64,000 nucleotides of DNA from assembly GCA_965201155.1 (NCBI GenBank), contig OZ241752.1:1736001-1800000 (forward strand), in the 5' to 3' direction. Shown piece after piece: positions 49,993 through 59,139 of the stretch. The position numbers were made by a program, and so were the translations under genes. The stretch is from JANQOH01 sp965201155. Its GTDB lineage: Bacteria > Pseudomonadota > Alphaproteobacteria > UBA7887. Positions within the stretch are counted from its first letter, which is position 1. Each line of letters begins with the position of its first letter. The notes beneath the pieces are model-generated. The model worked only from the letters and a program-made list of their open reading frames with translations. It searched no databases and had not been told where the DNA came from.

Positions 49993-51177
49993 TTGCCTGG
50001 CGTGTCGGAGGCGCGATCACCCCGGTTGCCGGTGCGGCCGCGGATTGCCGCACTGGCCGGTTCGCCCATTCGCGAGATTGCCCATGAGGGGATGGGTCTG
50101 GACAATGTGATCCCTCTCTGGTTCGGCGAACCGGACCGGCCGACACCGGAGTTCATCATTGCCGCTTCCGACCGCGCGTTGCGCGAGGGACACACGTTTT
50201 ACAGTCACAACCGCGGCGTGGAGGCGCTTCGCGACACGATTGCCGACTATACCACGCGGCTTTACGGACGCCCGATCGGGCGCGACCGCATTACGGTAAC
50301 GACGGCGGGGATGAACGCGCTGATGATCGTTGCCGAGCTGCTGATTGACCCCGGTGACAATCTGGTCGGCGTGACGCCGATGTGGCCGAATTTTTTCCGC
50401 TGCGTCGAAATCATGGACGGGCAGGTTCATGAAGTGCCGTTGGTACCGCGCGACGGCGGTTGGAGGCTTGATCTGGATCGGCTGTTCGACGCTTGTGACG
50501 AACGCACGCGCGCGATCTGTATCAACTCGCCGAGCAACCCGACAGGCTGGGTAATGGAGACAGATGCGCAGAAGGCGGTGCTGGATTTTTGCCGTGCGCG
50601 CGGCCTGTGGTTGATCGCCGATGAAGTTTATGCGCGCATCATCTATGACCGCGCGGTGGCATCGTCCTTTCTTGATCTTGCCGAACCTGAAGATCTGGTT
50701 TTGGTGGTGAACAGCTTTTCGAAGAGCTGGGCGATGACGGGTTGGCGGTTGGGTTGGATGACCGCCCCGGTATCGGCCGGACGACTGCTGGAGAAGCTCA
50801 TCGAGTTCAATGTGGCGTCGCCTGCGACGCATTGTCAGCATGCGGGGATCACGGCCATCCGCGACGGGGAGGCGTTTGTTTCCGACATGGTTGCCGGGTA
50901 TCGCATAGCACGTGACATGACGCGGCAAAGGCTGGGGGCCATGCGCCGGGTACGGCTGGCGCAACCGGAGGGGGCATTTTATGCATTTTTCGGTGTTGAG
51001 GGAATTACGGACAGCCGGCAGTTTGCCCGGGAGGTTCTGCATCGGACCGGGGTCGGCCTGGCGCCCGGTATCGCTTTCGGCGCCGGCGGCGAGGATTTCA
51101 TGCGTCTTTGCTACGCGAAATCTCCCGAACTGCTCAGCGAGGCATTTGATCGTCTGACGCCCCTTCTCGATGCCTGA
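49993..51177 (+). CDS. Class I/II PLP-dependent aminotransferase
   Basis: About 394 residues. Fold-type I motifs: NVIPLWFGEPDRPTPEF, TTAGMNALMIVAELLIDPGD, NSPSNPTGWV, WLIADEVYARIIYD, and the PLP lysine in NSFSKSWAMTGWRLGWM. The start is uncertain: TTG at 49993 has GGGAAG 6 nt upstream; GTG at 50002 is the other candidate. It follows uxaA by 11 bp. Substrate unknown; it could transaminate a keto acid from the dehydratase pathway or act on aspartate-like substrates. Confidence 0.88.
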   Translation: MPGVSEARSPRLPVRPRIAALAGSPIREIAHEGMGLDNVIPLWFGEPDRPTPEFIIAASDRALREGHTFYSHNRGVEALRDTIADYTTRLYGRPIGRDRITVTTAGMNALMIVAELLIDPGDNLVGVTPMWPNFFRCVEIMDGQVHEVPLVPRDGGWRLDLDRLFDACDERTRAICINSPSNPTGWVMETDAQKAVLDFCRARGLWLIADEVYARIIYDRAVASSFLDLAEPEDLVLVVNSFSKSWAMTGWRLGWMTAPVSAGRLLEKLIEFNVASPATHCQHAGITAIRDGEAFVSDMVAGYRIARDMTRQRLGAMRRVRLAQPEGAFYAFFGVEGITDSRQFAREVLHRTGVGLAPGIAFGAGGEDFMRLCYAKSPELLSEAFDRLTPLLDA

Positions 51178-51258
51178 TCCGGCGGTAACCGGGCGAGGAC
51201 GAAATTCGGTTTCACCGCTGCGGGCGGTATGGTCTGCGGGGGCAAGGGAGGGCGCAGA

Positions 51259-52815
51259 ATGACGGAAAACGCCACGGGCGCTGCTGCCGGCGAGCCGGCA
51301 TTCACGACAAAACGGCGGATCGGGATTTGGCTGGGCGCCGGGCTGTTCTTGCTGCTTGAGGCGCTGCCGGCGCCCGAAGGCATGTCAGTGCCGGCATGGC
51401 ATTGCGCGGCGGTGGCACTGTTGATCGCCACGTGGTGGGTCACCGAGGCTATCCCGCTCTCCGTCACTGCATTGCTGCCTGTGGCGCTGTTTCCCATTCT
51501 GGGCGTGCTGCCGCTCAACGAGACCGTAGCGCCCTATGCGCACCGTGTAGTCATGCTGCTTCTTGGCGGTTTTATCATCGCGCTGTCGATGCAGCGCTGG
51601 GGGCTGCATCGGCGTATTGCGCTGTTCATCGTGGCGCAGGTGGGAAGCCGTCCGGAGAATGTGGTGGGCGGCTTCATGCTGGCTTGCGGCCTGGTAAGCA
51701 TGTGGGTGTTCAACACGACGACTACCATCATGATGCTGCCGATCGCGCTGTCGGTGATCGATCTGCTGCGCCGCGAGAGCTCGGGCAAGGCGGAGCACGA
51801 GGCGGCAAGCCGCAATTTTGCCACTGCGTTGATGATCGGGGTTGCCTATTCGGCGACGATCGGTGGCAGCGGCACGCTGATCGGCACGGCACCAAATGCG
51901 GTGCTCGCCGGTTTCATGCACGAAACCTACGGGGTGGAGATCGGCTTTGCGCAATGGATGATGGTAGGCGTGCCGATGGTGGCGCTCATGTTGCCGCTGG
52001 CATGGCTGATCCTGACGCGCGTCGCGTTTCCCATGCGCATGCCGCCGATCGAGGGGCACGGGGCGCTGATCCGCGCACAGCTGGCGGAGATGGGGCCGAT
52101 GTCCCGCGGGGAGCGTCTGGTTTCCGCGGTTGTCGGGGTGGCGGCTTTTCTGTGGGTATTCCGGCCCCTGATCAATGATCTACTGCCGGGGCTGGAGCTC
52201 AACGACACCAGCATCGCCATGGCGGCGGCGGTGGCGCTGTTCGTGATTCCGGTGGACCCGCGCAAGGGTGTGTTCATGATGAGCGGTGAATGGGCGGCGA
52301 AGGTGCCGTGGGGGGTGGTGGTGTTGTTCGGCGGCGGTCTTTCGCTGGCGGCGGGCATCAAGACATCGGGCCTGGCGGAATGGATCGGCGCTGCAACGAG
52401 CGGGATTGCGGCGCTGCCGACGCTGGCGATTATCCTGGCGATTGTCACGTTGATCGTGTTTCTGACGGAGTTGACCAGTAACACGGCCACCACGTCCACT
52501 TTCCTGCCGCTGGTTGCGGGAGTCGCGGTGGGTATCGGCGAAAATCCGTTCCTGCTGGTGTTTCCGCTTGTTCTCGCCGCCAATTGCGCGTTCATGATGC
52601 CGGTTGCGACGCCGCCCAACGCCGTGGTGTTCGCGAGCGGTCATATCACGGTGGCACAGCTCATTCGAGGTGGAATCTGGGTCAATCTTGTAGGTATTGT
52701 GGTGGCGACGTTCATTGCCTACACCGCGGTTGGTGTGGCGTTTGACGTCGAACTCGGTGTATTGCCGGAATGGGCGACCGCTGGGGATCCGTTATCGGCT
52801 GCGCCGGCGAACTGA
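51259..52815 (+). CDS. DASS/SLC13 family sodium:carboxylate symporter
   Basis: A 518-residue membrane transporter with about 11-12 helices. The two SNT substrate/sodium-binding motifs typical of DASS are seen in variant form, FNTTTTIMMLPIAL and ELTSNTATTSTFLPL, and the hairpin-loop partner segments are GGSGTLIGTAPNAVLAGF and MMPVATPPNAVVFASG. It imports di- or monocarboxylates. The start ATG follows GGGAGGG. Position among sugar-acid genes suggests that it brings in their substrate. Confidence 0.92.
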   Translation: MTENATGAAAGEPAFTTKRRIGIWLGAGLFLLLEALPAPEGMSVPAWHCAAVALLIATWWVTEAIPLSVTALLPVALFPILGVLPLNETVAPYAHRVVMLLLGGFIIALSMQRWGLHRRIALFIVAQVGSRPENVVGGFMLACGLVSMWVFNTTTTIMMLPIALSVIDLLRRESSGKAEHEAASRNFATALMIGVAYSATIGGSGTLIGTAPNAVLAGFMHETYGVEIGFAQWMMVGVPMVALMLPLAWLILTRVAFPMRMPPIEGHGALIRAQLAEMGPMSRGERLVSAVVGVAAFLWVFRPLINDLLPGLELNDTSIAMAAAVALFVIPVDPRKGVFMMSGEWAAKVPWGVVVLFGGGLSLAAGIKTSGLAEWIGAATSGIAALPTLAIILAIVTLIVFLTELTSNTATTSTFLPLVAGVAVGIGENPFLLVFPLVLAANCAFMMPVATPPNAVVFASGHITVAQLIRGGIWVNLVGIVVATFIAYTAVGVAFDVELGVLPEWATAGDPLSAAPAN

Positions 52816-52816
52816 G

Positions 52817-53311
52817 TCAGCAATCGAGGGGCGCGAATACGGTTGCGCGTTCGATTTCCGCCACGTTGTCCGGCCGCGGGAAGGGTGCCGGCGCGGGTTC
52901 TCCAGCGGTGCGCGGGCGTCCGATAGCCTGGAAAAAGTCTTCGAGTCCACCAGGCATAAGCACCCACATCATCTTGAGGTCGACGGCGCCGTCATTGATG
53001 ATCTTGTGAGCGTTGCCGGGACCAACGAAGATGGTTGCGCCTTCTGCCACCGGGTGGGATTCACCATTGACTTCAACGCGGCCGGCGCCGGAATAGAAGA
53101 AGAGCAACTCGTGCTCGCTGCCGTGTTGGTGCTCACGAATGTGGCAGCCCGGAGCGATGATCTGTACCCCGGATGAAAAGCCGCGAACACGCGGGTCGTC
53201 GCGTTGTGAAATCTTCACCTCGGCATAGCCGTTTGCCGGCACCGGCTGCCAGAAACTTTCGCCCTCGTCCGGCGGGGAGACCACCACTACGCCGCGTTCG
53301 TTGTCGCTCAT
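52817..53311 (-). CDS. Cupin-domain protein
   Basis: A 164-residue single-cupin protein. Motif 1 is GCHIREHQHGSEHELLFFYSG with metal-ligand histidines and Glu; motif 2 is GATIFVGPGNAHKIIND. ATG at 53311 is supported by GAGAGGG upstream. It lies on the strand opposite to its neighbours, ending 2 bp from the transporter gene and divergent from the mandelate-racemase-family gene. Possibly a sensor or an isomerase for the same acid; function not assigned. Confidence 0.85.
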   Translation of the reverse strand: MSDNERGVVVVSPPDEGESFWQPVPANGYAEVKISQRDDPRVRGFSSGVQIIAPGCHIREHQHGSEHELLFFYSGAGRVEVNGESHPVAEGATIFVGPGNAHKIINDGAVDLKMMWVLMPGGLEDFFQAIGRPRTAGEPAPAPFPRPDNVAEIERATVFAPLDC

Positions 53312-53408
53312 TGCCCTCTCCCATGAAACCCAGTGTATGGTGCCGCACCCTCCGCGCCGGCGCAATGGCGCAATTTGGGCAGTTTTACCGCTTCCAAGGA
53401 CACGCGCC

Positions 53409-54518
53409 ATGAAAATCACCGATGTCACGATCACCCTGTTTGCGTGGGAGGATATTCCGAGCACGGCGTATGGCCGGCTGACCGGGCGGTTCGGAGGCAG
53501 GAGCCAGTTGGGACTGGTTGCTGTCAACACAGATGAAGGCCTTACGGGCCACGCGTTTCTGGGTAGCGCGATGAACGGTGCGCATAATGACGCGCAAGCG
53601 GCGATCAGCCATTTGAAGCCAATGCTGATGGGGCAGGACCCGCTTGACAGGGAGGCGCGGCATCAGCGTTTGCTGGCGCGGCATCGGGCCGTTTCCTGGC
53701 GGGCAATCGGCGCGCTGGATATTTGCTTGTGGGATATCGCGGGCAAGGCCGCCAACATGCCGGTTCATCGCCTGATCGGCACGTATCGCCACAGTATTCC
53801 GGCCTATGCGTCATCCGCGGTCCTCGAGTCTGCGGAGGCATATGCGGAGGAAGCAGCGCAGTACAAGGCCGACGGCTGGCAAGCTTACAAGATTCACCCT
53901 CCGGCGCGGTGGCGTGAGGACATTGCAGTTTGCGAAGCGGTGCGGGCAGCGGTGGGCGATGATTTTCGCGTCATGCTCGACTCGACCTGGAGTTACAATT
54001 ACGAGGACGCGATTCGCGTCGGCCGGGCAATCGAGGCGCTGGGTTATCACTGGTATGAAGACCCGTTGGCCGAGGACGACATTTACAATTGTGTCAAGCT
54101 GCGTGAGAAGCTGGATATCCCGTTGATGGCCACCGAGTATTCGCCTGGCGGTTTCACGGCCTATGTGCCGTGGATCATGATGCGGGCGACGGATTATCTG
54201 CGCGGCGATGTAGCGGTGAAAGGGGGCATTACGCCGGTCTTGAAGACGGCGCGGCTCGCCGAGGCGTTCGGCATGAAGTACGAGATTCATCACGGTGGCA
54301 ATTCGCACAACAATTGGGCGAATCTGCATGTGATTGCGGCGATTCCGAATACCAGCTTCTTTGAGGTGCTGTTGCCTGCGGGAGCGCAGAAATATGGGGT
54401 TACCGACGATATCGAGGTTGATTCCGACGGTCTCGTTCATGCGCCGGACCGCCCGGGCATCGGGGCGGAAATCGATTTTGATCTGATTGCGTCGAAGACG
54501 GTTGCGGTGCTTTCGTGA
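53409..54518 (+). CDS. Mandelate racemase/enolase-superfamily sugar-acid enzyme
   Basis: A 369-residue enolase-superfamily protein. The N-terminal capping domain is followed by the barrel with metal ligands D191 (MLDSTWSYN), E217 (WYEDPLAEDD) and E243 (MATEYSPGG). Acid/base candidates are K161 and H163 in AYKIHPP, and H294/H295 with D267 in RGDVAVKGG. In mandelate racemase the first motif is K-x-K; here the second lysine is histidine. It is probably an acid-sugar dehydratase or racemase. ATG at 53409 is set by family start MKITDVTI. Confidence 0.88.
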   Translation: MKITDVTITLFAWEDIPSTAYGRLTGRFGGRSQLGLVAVNTDEGLTGHAFLGSAMNGAHNDAQAAISHLKPMLMGQDPLDREARHQRLLARHRAVSWRAIGALDICLWDIAGKAANMPVHRLIGTYRHSIPAYASSAVLESAEAYAEEAAQYKADGWQAYKIHPPARWREDIAVCEAVRAAVGDDFRVMLDSTWSYNYEDAIRVGRAIEALGYHWYEDPLAEDDIYNCVKLREKLDIPLMATEYSPGGFTAYVPWIMMRATDYLRGDVAVKGGITPVLKTARLAEAFGMKYEIHHGGNSHNNWANLHVIAAIPNTSFFEVLLPAGAQKYGVTDDIEVDSDGLVHAPDRPGIGAEIDFDLIASKTVAVLS

Positions 54519-54571
54519 TCGTGCCCTGACTGCGGCGTGGACGGATTCGGAGGAAGGACGGTTGTGGTGAT

Positions 54572-55636
54572 ATGTTCACGTCCTTGAGCGTTCGCAATTT
54601 TCGGGTGTTTGGCGCGCTTCGCGTTGTCGGCCTGAGCCGGGTCAACTTGATCGTCGGGCGCAATAATGTGGGCAAGACGAGCCTGCTTGAGGCGCTGTTC
54701 CTGCTGTCGGGGGGCGGAAATCCGCAAATGGCGTTGAACTCGAACGTCATTCGCGGGGCCGCGGAGAACGTAACCATCTCCGGTCCGCCGAACACTTTGC
54801 GAGAGACTTACTGGAAACCCATGTTTTTCGGTCTCGATACCGGCACGACGATCGAGATTGACGGGCAGCATACCGAGCACGGTTCGCTGGGCTTGCGTAT
54901 TCTTCTGGAATGGCCGAACGTAATCGAACTTCCCTTGGGGACCTCCGGAACGATCCCAGTCAGCAACGGGGCGGGTGAACCACCGCTTGTGTTTTCGTTC
55001 ACGAACGGTGTGAAGGGCGGCGCAGAGGGTCGTATCCGGTTTGACGGATCGAGCATCAAGGTCGACCAGCCGCGTGCTGCTCCGCCGGTTGACGCGGTTA
55101 TTCTTTCCACACGGCTGGTCAGTCATCACGAAGACGTTACACGTCTGGGGCGGTTGCGGACGCGCAAGCAGGGGGATCTGGTTGTGAAGGCCCTGCAGAT
55201 CGTTGAGCCGGGTTTGCGAGGCGTGGAGGATAGTTTCGCTAGCGGGGCACCCATGATCTGGGGAGATATCGGGCTCTCCGAATTAGTGCCGCTGGCGATG
55301 ATGGGGGAGGGGATGGTTCGTCTCGCGCGGCTGGTGTTGGCCATTGTCAATACGCCGGGCGGACTTGTCCTAGTGGATGAGATCGAAATGGGGCTTCACC
55401 ATACGGTTCTCGCCGATGTGTGGAGAGCGGTTGGCGAGACGGCGCGGCGTTTTGATGCGCAAGTGGTGGCGACGACGCACAGCTATGAATGCGCGCAAGC
55501 AGCTCATCAGGCATTTGGCGACAACAGCGAGTTTTGCCTCCACCGGCTGGAGGCAGGCGAGGACGGGAATTGCTGCGTCACCTACGGACCAGCGGATATC
55601 GAAGCTGCGGTTCGGCATGATCTGGAAATTCGATAG
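54572..55636 (+). CDS. AAA family ATPase, OLD/PARIS AriA-like
   Basis: A 354-residue SMC/OLD-like ATPase. It starts MFTSLSVRNFRVFGALRV, with Walker A VGRNNVGKTSLLEALF, a signature-like region in SELVPLAMMGEGMVRLARLV, Walker B GGLVLVDEIEMGLHH, and an H-loop in VATTHSYECAQA. Single-protein OLD nucleases carry a TOPRIM domain after such an ATPase; here the TOPRIM-like DUF3226 protein is separate and begins 2 bp later. The layout resembles anti-phage ATPase-TOPRIM pairs such as AriA-AriB, but the partner family is different. Anti-phage function is inferred. Confidence 0.85.
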   Translation: MFTSLSVRNFRVFGALRVVGLSRVNLIVGRNNVGKTSLLEALFLLSGGGNPQMALNSNVIRGAAENVTISGPPNTLRETYWKPMFFGLDTGTTIEIDGQHTEHGSLGLRILLEWPNVIELPLGTSGTIPVSNGAGEPPLVFSFTNGVKGGAEGRIRFDGSSIKVDQPRAAPPVDAVILSTRLVSHHEDVTRLGRLRTRKQGDLVVKALQIVEPGLRGVEDSFASGAPMIWGDIGLSELVPLAMMGEGMVRLARLVLAIVNTPGGLVLVDEIEMGLHHTVLADVWRAVGETARRFDAQVVATTHSYECAQAAHQAFGDNSEFCLHRLEAGEDGNCCVTYGPADIEAAVRHDLEIR

Positions 55637-55638
55637 GG

Positions 55639-56211
55639 ATGGCGTCTCCCCGAGATATCGAGAAACAGGTTCAGCTTCTCGTAGAGGGCAAGGCGCAGGT
55701 GAATTTCTTTGATGCTTTGCTGAAGCAACTCGGCCTTCGTAACTGCATCCAGATTCACGATTTCGGTGGCGTGACGGAGTTGCGGCGCTTTCTCCGTGCG
55801 TTTACCAAACTACCCCGATTTCGCGATGTCGTCAGAGTGGGGATTGTGCGCGATGCGGAGGAATCTGCGATCTCTGCGCTCCGTAGTGTCGAGGATTCGC
55901 TGGCGGCAGTACAGCTACCCGCTCCCGGCACGAGCGATGGCCGGCCAGAAGTTGAGGTGCTGATCCTGCCGGGACCAGAGCGGCCCGGTATGCTTGAAAC
56001 CCTATTGTTCGAGAGTGTTCGAGATTCTTCCGTAACGGGCTGCATTGAAAGCTTTTTCGACTGCATAAAATGCGACCGCGCAGGCGGATATTCGCTATCC
56101 GGACAAGGCGCGCGCGCAGGTTTATCTGGCAACCCGGCCACAGCCGGGGGTTTCGGTCGGGGTTGCGGCGCAGAAGGGGTATTGGCCGCTGGAACATGCG
56201 GCCTTTTCTGA
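55639..56211 (+). CDS. DUF3226 (TOPRIM-like) partner of the ATPase, apparently frameshifted
   Basis: The open frame gives 190 residues. The N-terminal part fits DUF3226/TOPRIM: LLVEGKAQVNFFDALLKQL with the conserved Glu, VRVGIVRDAEES with the acidic pair, and ILPGPERPGMLETLLFES. After FFDCIK the frame turns into a Gly/Ala-rich tail unlike the family. In the frame reached by losing one A of the AAAA run at 56067-56070 the expected ending appears: DIRYPDKARAQVYLATRPQP, then VAAQKGYWPLEHAAF and VRDFLARLCGG, running to a stop at 56308. So a 1-nt indel (mutation or assembly error) seems to have broken the C-terminal 60-70 residues. Confidence 0.8.
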   Translation: MASPRDIEKQVQLLVEGKAQVNFFDALLKQLGLRNCIQIHDFGGVTELRRFLRAFTKLPRFRDVVRVGIVRDAEESAISALRSVEDSLAAVQLPAPGTSDGRPEVEVLILPGPERPGMLETLLFESVRDSSVTGCIESFFDCIKCDRAGGYSLSGQGARAGLSGNPATAGGFGRGCGAEGVLAAGTCGLF

Positions 56212-56284
56212 AGTCAGGGATTTTCTGGCGAGGCTGTGCGGCGGCGATGGGCGAGAGCGGACGGCTTGCGTGGACCCGGGTGTA

Positions 56285-57901
56285 TCAGGGGCGGGGGCCG
56301 AAGGTTGATTTTCCGGGGGTTCGCAGGGGGGCGGCGATGTTGGCGAATTCGCAGAGAAGAGGGCGTGTGTCGCGGGGGTCGATGAGTTCTTCCACACCGT
56401 AATGTTCGGCGGTTCGGAAGGGTGAGCGGACGGCTTCGAGACGGGCGAATATGTCGGTCATCAATGCTTCGGGGTTGTCGGATTTTTCCAGATCGGATTT
56501 GTAGGCGGCTTCGATGCCGCCCTCCACCGGCAGTGAACCCCAGTCGCCGGACGGCCATGCGAAGCGGTAGTGGTAGCGCGTGTGGTTGGCATGGCCGGCG
56601 CCGGCGACGCCGAACGCCTTGCGGAGGATGACCGAACACCACGGGACGGTGGCTTGATAGAGAGCCGAGAGGGCGCGTACGCCGTGGCGTATGGTGGCGG
56701 CCTTTTCCGACTGAATGCCGATGAGGAAACCCGGGCAGTCCACAAGGTGCACGACGGGCAGATGGAATGTCTGCGCAAGTTCAACGAAGCGCATGAGCTT
56801 TTGTGAAGCGTCTGCGGTCCATCCGCCGGCGTAGATGTAGGGATCGGAGGCGGCGACGGCGACCGGCCAGCCGTCGAGGCGGGCCAATCCGGTCACAATC
56901 GAGCGGCCGAAGCGGCGCCCGATTTCGAAGAAGCTGCCACTATCAACTACGGCCTCGATGATGGGGCGGATCTTGTAGACCTTGCGGCGGTTGCGGGGCA
57001 CGGCGTCGATGAGGAAGTCTTCGCGGCGGTCCACGGGGTCGCTGCATGGGGTGCGCGGAGGCAGTTCAAAAACTGAGGAGGGCAGATAGGAGAGGAAACG
57101 GCGCGTCCATTCGAACGCCTGCTGTTCGCTTTCCACCTCGTCGTCTATGGCCCCGTTGGTAACGTGGATGCTGCTGCCGCCGAGTTCTTCCTTGGTTACG
57201 GTCTTGCCGAGGCGGGAGACGACGGGCGGTCCGGCGACGAACATTTGCGCCTGGCCCTTGACGATGAGGGAGTAGTGGCTGGCGGCGACGCGAGCGGCGC
57301 CGAGGCCGGCGACGGGGCCGAGCGCGAGGGCGATGACCGGGACGATGCCCATATTGTCGACGACGAAATTCCATGCCGGGTTGGCGGGAACGTAGGTGTA
57401 GCCTTCGGTTTCGAGGGAGCGTACCGAGCCGCCGCCGCCGGTGCCCTCGACGAGGCGCACAAGCGGCATGCGCAGTTCACCGGCCATTTGTTCGGCGGCG
57501 ATCTGCTTGGCCTTGATGCCGGCGTCGGCGGCGCCGCCGCGCACAGTGAAGTCATCGCCGACGATCACGACCCTGCGGCCGTCGAGTCTGGCGCGGCCGA
57601 AGACGACGTTGGAGGCGCGGAAGGATATCAGCTTGCCGTGTTCGTCATATTCGGCCTTGCCGGCGATGGCGCCGATTTCATGCAGGCTTCCGGGGTCGAT
57701 CAGCGCGTCGATGCGCTCACGGATTGTGAGGCGTCCATTATCATGCTGCCGCTTGACTTTTTCCGGTCCGCCCATCTGGTAGGCGAGGCCTTTGCGGTGC
57801 TGAAGCTCGGCGATTTCCGGCCGCCAGCCGCGATTTTCGCCGCTGCCGGATTTACCGGCAGTGTTGTTGCTTGCGATTGAGTCGTTCGCCAGGGTTTTCA
57901 T
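56285..57901 (-). CDS. Acyl-CoA carboxylase carboxyltransferase (beta) subunit
   Basis: A 538-residue biotin-dependent carboxyltransferase of the propionyl-/methylcrotonyl-CoA carboxylase type. Segments: KVKRQHDNGRLTIRERID, VVIVGDDFTVRGGAADAG, RLVEGTGGGGSV, VALALGPVAGLGAARVAASH, LVDCPGFLIGIQSEKAATI (oxyanion hole) and RKAFGVAGAGH. The alpha (biotin) subunit gene is not in the window. The substrate cannot be fixed. The stop overlaps the end of the repaired DUF3226 frame on the other strand. Confidence 0.9.
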   Translation of the reverse strand: MKTLANDSIASNNTAGKSGSGENRGWRPEIAELQHRKGLAYQMGGPEKVKRQHDNGRLTIRERIDALIDPGSLHEIGAIAGKAEYDEHGKLISFRASNVVFGRARLDGRRVVIVGDDFTVRGGAADAGIKAKQIAAEQMAGELRMPLVRLVEGTGGGGSVRSLETEGYTYVPANPAWNFVVDNMGIVPVIALALGPVAGLGAARVAASHYSLIVKGQAQMFVAGPPVVSRLGKTVTKEELGGSSIHVTNGAIDDEVESEQQAFEWTRRFLSYLPSSVFELPPRTPCSDPVDRREDFLIDAVPRNRRKVYKIRPIIEAVVDSGSFFEIGRRFGRSIVTGLARLDGWPVAVAASDPYIYAGGWTADASQKLMRFVELAQTFHLPVVHLVDCPGFLIGIQSEKAATIRHGVRALSALYQATVPWCSVILRKAFGVAGAGHANHTRYHYRFAWPSGDWGSLPVEGGIEAAYKSDLEKSDNPEALMTDIFARLEAVRSPFRTAEHYGVEELIDPRDTRPLLCEFANIAAPLRTPGKSTFGPRP

Positions 57902-57946
57902 GCGGCCTGCCGGGGGATGGGTTGTTCGCGGGGTACAGTGCAGGTG

Positions 57947-58975
57947 TTACGGTTCGTCGGAAACGCGGACGACGAGCTTGCCGAAGTTTCGTCCTTTCAG
58001 CAGGCCGATCAGGCCTTGGGGTGCGTTTTCCAGTCCGTCGATGAAGTCTTCACGGTATTTTAGTTTGCCTTCGCGGATCCAGTTGCTGGTGTGACGCAGG
58101 AAAGCCGATGCCTGATGCGCGTAGTCGAGGACGATGAAGCCACGGAATGTGATGCGGTTCACAAGGATGCGCATGAGGAGCTGGGGCACGAGATTGGGGC
58201 CTTCGGGCGGGGCGGTGTCGTTGTAGTGGGAGATGAGGCCGCAGACGGGCACGCGCGCAAACATGTTGAGGAGAGGGGCGACCGCTTCGAACACCTTTCC
58301 GCCGACATTCTCGAAATAGACGTCGATGCCCTTGGGGCAGGCGGTGGCGAGCTGTTCGGCGAAATCGGGTGCGTGGTGGTCAATGCAGGCGTCGAAGCCG
58401 AGTTCGTCGGTCACGAAGGCGCATTTTTCGGCGCCGCCGGCGATACCGACAGCCCGGCAGCCCTTGATACGGCCGATTTGTCCGACGACACTGCCGACGG
58501 CGCCGGATGCGGCTGCGACGACGATGGTTTCTCCCGGTTCCGGTTTACCGATATTGACGAGGCCGGTATAGGCCGTCATTCCCGGCATTCCGAGCACGCC
58601 GAGCGCGGTGGAGATAGGGGCAACGGTTGGGTCCACGGTGCGGACGCCGTCTCCCTCTGTTGTTCCATAATCCTGCCAGCCCATACGGCCGACGACGATA
58701 TCCCCGACAGAGAAGCGCGGGTTGTGCGATTCCTCGACGACGCTGACGGTGCCGCCTTCCATGGGCTCGCCGATTTCGACGGGTTTGGCGTAGCTGCGGC
58801 CGGCGTTCATGCGTCCCCGCATATAGGGGTCGAGAGAGAGATAGATGGTGCGGGCGAGGATGCCGCCCTCCGGACAATCGGGAACCGGCGCTTCTATCAG
58901 GCTGAAGTCCGAAGGCTTCGGCTCACCGTGCGGACGTGCCGCAAGCACCACCTGACGATTGACGCGGTTCGACAT
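57947..58975 (-). CDS. NADP-dependent oxidoreductase, leukotriene B4 dehydrogenase/CurA type
   Basis: A 342-residue zinc-free MDR enzyme that reduces alpha,beta-unsaturated carbonyls. ATG at 58975 (MSNRVNRQVVLAARP) follows AAGGAG by 7 nt. Motifs: DPYMRGRMNAGRSYAKPVEI, GMPGMTAYTGLVNIGKP, AAASGAVGSVVGQIGRIKG (NADPH site), DVYFENVGGKVFEAVAPLL. It lies 45 bp downstream of no same-strand gene of related role but precedes the carboxylase gene by 45 bp, so the two may be cotranscribed. Confidence 0.93.
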   Translation of the reverse strand: MSNRVNRQVVLAARPHGEPKPSDFSLIEAPVPDCPEGGILARTIYLSLDPYMRGRMNAGRSYAKPVEIGEPMEGGTVSVVEESHNPRFSVGDIVVGRMGWQDYGTTEGDGVRTVDPTVAPISTALGVLGMPGMTAYTGLVNIGKPEPGETIVVAAASGAVGSVVGQIGRIKGCRAVGIAGGAEKCAFVTDELGFDACIDHHAPDFAEQLATACPKGIDVYFENVGGKVFEAVAPLLNMFARVPVCGLISHYNDTAPPEGPNLVPQLLMRILVNRITFRGFIVLDYAHQASAFLRHTSNWIREGKLKYREDFIDGLENAPQGLIGLLKGRNFGKLVVRVSDEP

Positions 58976-59139
58976 GAAGTTGCTCCTTGATCGGGTCAGT
59001 TTGTTCAGTGTGCCGTGGATAACGGAGTTACGTGATAGCGGGCCGGAGATGCCGCGTCGAGACTGCGGGTGGAGAATTGCGTATGGCCGGGGGCGGGCGG
59101 TAATGTCCGGTCGGGCATCAAGCACCGGGGAGAGCGAGA

